DNA of 6,382 bases from Ruminiclostridium sp. (GTDB lineage: Bacteria > Bacillota_A > Clostridia > Oscillospirales > Ruminococcaceae): contig JAFZOA010000647.1 of NCBI GenBank assembly GCA_017550775.1, forward strand, positions 1 through 6,382. The letters run 5' to 3'. Under the pieces are notes generated by a model. It was not told the DNA's origin and searched no databases. It saw only the letters and a list, made by a program, of their open reading frames with translations. Shown here piece after piece: positions 5,470 through 6,382 of the stretch (positions within the stretch are counted from its first letter, which is position 1; every line of letters starts with the position of its first letter). The position numbers and the translations under genes are program-made.

Positions 5470-6382
5470 ATGTGTTTGACAGATACGCGCCGTTCGTGCA
5501 GGACTTTATTTACCGGAACAACTGGGAAAGCCTGCGCGCGATACAGGCGGCCGCCGGTGACGCGATCTTCGGGAGCGACGAGAATGTCCTACTCTCGGCA
5601 TCTACCGCGTCCGGCAAGACCGAGGCGGCGTTCTTCCCCATACTGACGCTGTTCTCGGAGGATATGCCGAGGTCGGTGGGGGCGCTGTACATAGGCCCCC
5701 TCAAAGCCCTGATAAACGACCAGTTCCAGCGTCTCAACGACCTTTGCGCCGAGGCGGGAATACCGGTCTGGCACTGGCACGGCGACGTTTCCCAGTCCCA
5801 CAAATCCCGGCTTATGAAGCACCCCTCCGGGATATTGCAGATCACCCCGGAATCGCTGGAAGCTATGCTGATGCGCAAGCACGCCGCGATAGGAAAGCTT
5901 TTCGGCGACCTGCGCTTCATCGTGATAGACGAGGTTCATTCCCTTATGCGCGGCGACAGGGGCGGCCAGACTCTCTGCCTTATCGAACGCCTGTCGAAGC
6001 TCGCGGGAGTAAACCCCCGCCGCATCGGGCTGTCCGCGACTATCGGCGACCTTGAGGCTGCGGGAGAGTTCCTTGCCGCGGGCTCCGGGAGAGGTACGAT
6101 CATACCGCGTATCGAAGCCAAGGGCGTTAAATGGCGGCTGTCCATGGAGCACTTCTATGTCTCGGATATACAGGCCGCCGAGGGCAAGGAGCCGCTCAAC
6201 GCGCTCCCGGTGCTCGAACAGGCGACCGATACCGCGCCGAAGTACGCCGACCCGGGAATGGGGTATATCTTTGAGCACACCAAGGGGAAGAAGTGCCTTG
6301 TATTCGTGAACTCCCGCGAGGAATGCGAAGCCGTGACCACAACTCTGCGCTCTTATTGCGAGGCCAACCACGAGCCGGACAG
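5466..6382 (+). CDS. Lhr-like superfamily 2 DEVH helicase, N-terminal part (3' end outside the window)
   Basis: The first 305 residues of a DEAD/DEAH-type helicase are visible, and the frame stays open to the window edge. Motifs in order are a Q-motif-like WESLRAIQAAAG (20-31), motif I STASGKTEAA (46-55) with Lys51 for ATP, motif Ia YIGPLKALINDQ (75-86), WHGDVSQSHK (104-113), motif Ib QITPESLEAML (125-135), motif II IDEVHSL (154-160) with Asp155 and Glu156, and motif III LSATIGD (189-195). From about residue 274, KGKKCLVFVNSREECE opens the second RecA-like domain. The layout matches Lhr-type DNA helicases, which translocate 3'-5' along DNA or on hybrids; in defence loci the close match is BrxHI or the Shango helicase. 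Full-length members are much longer, so most of RecA2 and any C-terminal domain lie beyond 6382. The gene is translationally coupled to the ATPase gene before it. Confidence 0.93.
   Translation, partial: MNVFDRYAPFVQDFIYRNNWESLRAIQAAAGDAIFGSDENVLLSASTASGKTEAAFFPILTLFSEDMPRSVGALYIGPLKALINDQFQRLNDLCAEAGIPVWHWHGDVSQSHKSRLMKHPSGILQITPESLEAMLMRKHAAIGKLFGDLRFIVIDEVHSLMRGDRGGQTLCLIERLSKLAGVNPRRIGLSATIGDLEAAGEFLAAGSGRGTIIPRIEAKGVKWRLSMEHFYVSDIQAAEGKEPLNALPVLEQATDTAPKYADPGMGYIFEHTKGKKCLVFVNSREECEAVTTTLRSYCEANHEPD

Noticed and set aside
5589..6371. A 260-codon open frame on the minus strand
   Set aside because: It lies fully opposite the helicase gene, whose frame carries all SF2 motifs in order. GC-rich codons leave the antisense frame open by chance, and its translation resembles no family.

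Overview
The window looks like chromosomal DNA from an anaerobic, fibre-degrading Firmicute, probably a Clostridia or Oscillospirales (Ruminococcus-like) gut or rumen bacterium. The evidence is GC-leaning codon use, strong GGAGG-type ribosome binding sites, a surface lipoprotein beta-mannanase, and a Firmicutes-style MacB/FtsX permease with an oversized extracytoplasmic insertion. No species can be named from the sequence alone. All genes read on the + strand, and both ends of the window cut through a gene.

Left part (1-2455): the C-terminal half of an ABC exporter permease, whose extracytoplasmic domain carries a coiled coil and a methionine-rich helical repeat. A 102-base gap with a long imperfect inverted repeat follows. 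Then comes a complete lipoprotein beta-mannanase of glycoside hydrolase family 5 (best fit subfamily 8), with all the expected active-site residues visible. Nothing visible links the exporter and the mannanase in function.

Middle (2456-2647): a 192-base gap with a strong hairpin that probably ends mannanase transcription, then the leader of a new operon. The translation start of the next gene is unsettled: the annotated ATG has no well-spaced ribosome binding site, and an upstream CTG and an overlapping 47-codon reading frame both do.

Right part (2648-6382): a tightly packed three-gene operon, and the most interesting element here. In order it encodes a TerB_N-linker-TerB_C protein, a P-loop ATPase of the BrxC/BrxD (DUF2791) family, and an Lhr-like superfamily 2 DEVH helicase cut by the window edge. 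Both junctions are 4-base ATGA stop/start overlaps. TerB-domain protein plus ATPase plus helicase is the published composition of the Shango anti-phage system, and the ATPase-helicase pair also resembles BrxD-BrxHI of type 2 BREX. I therefore read this as a Firmicutes Shango-type or Shango-related defence operon. The assignment rests on motif recognition and gene order, not on a database search. The helicase gene has no stop codon inside the window, so it is easily missed by ORF calling.

I saw no tRNA, rRNA, CRISPR array, insertion sequence or attachment site, and base composition does not change obviously at the operon boundary.
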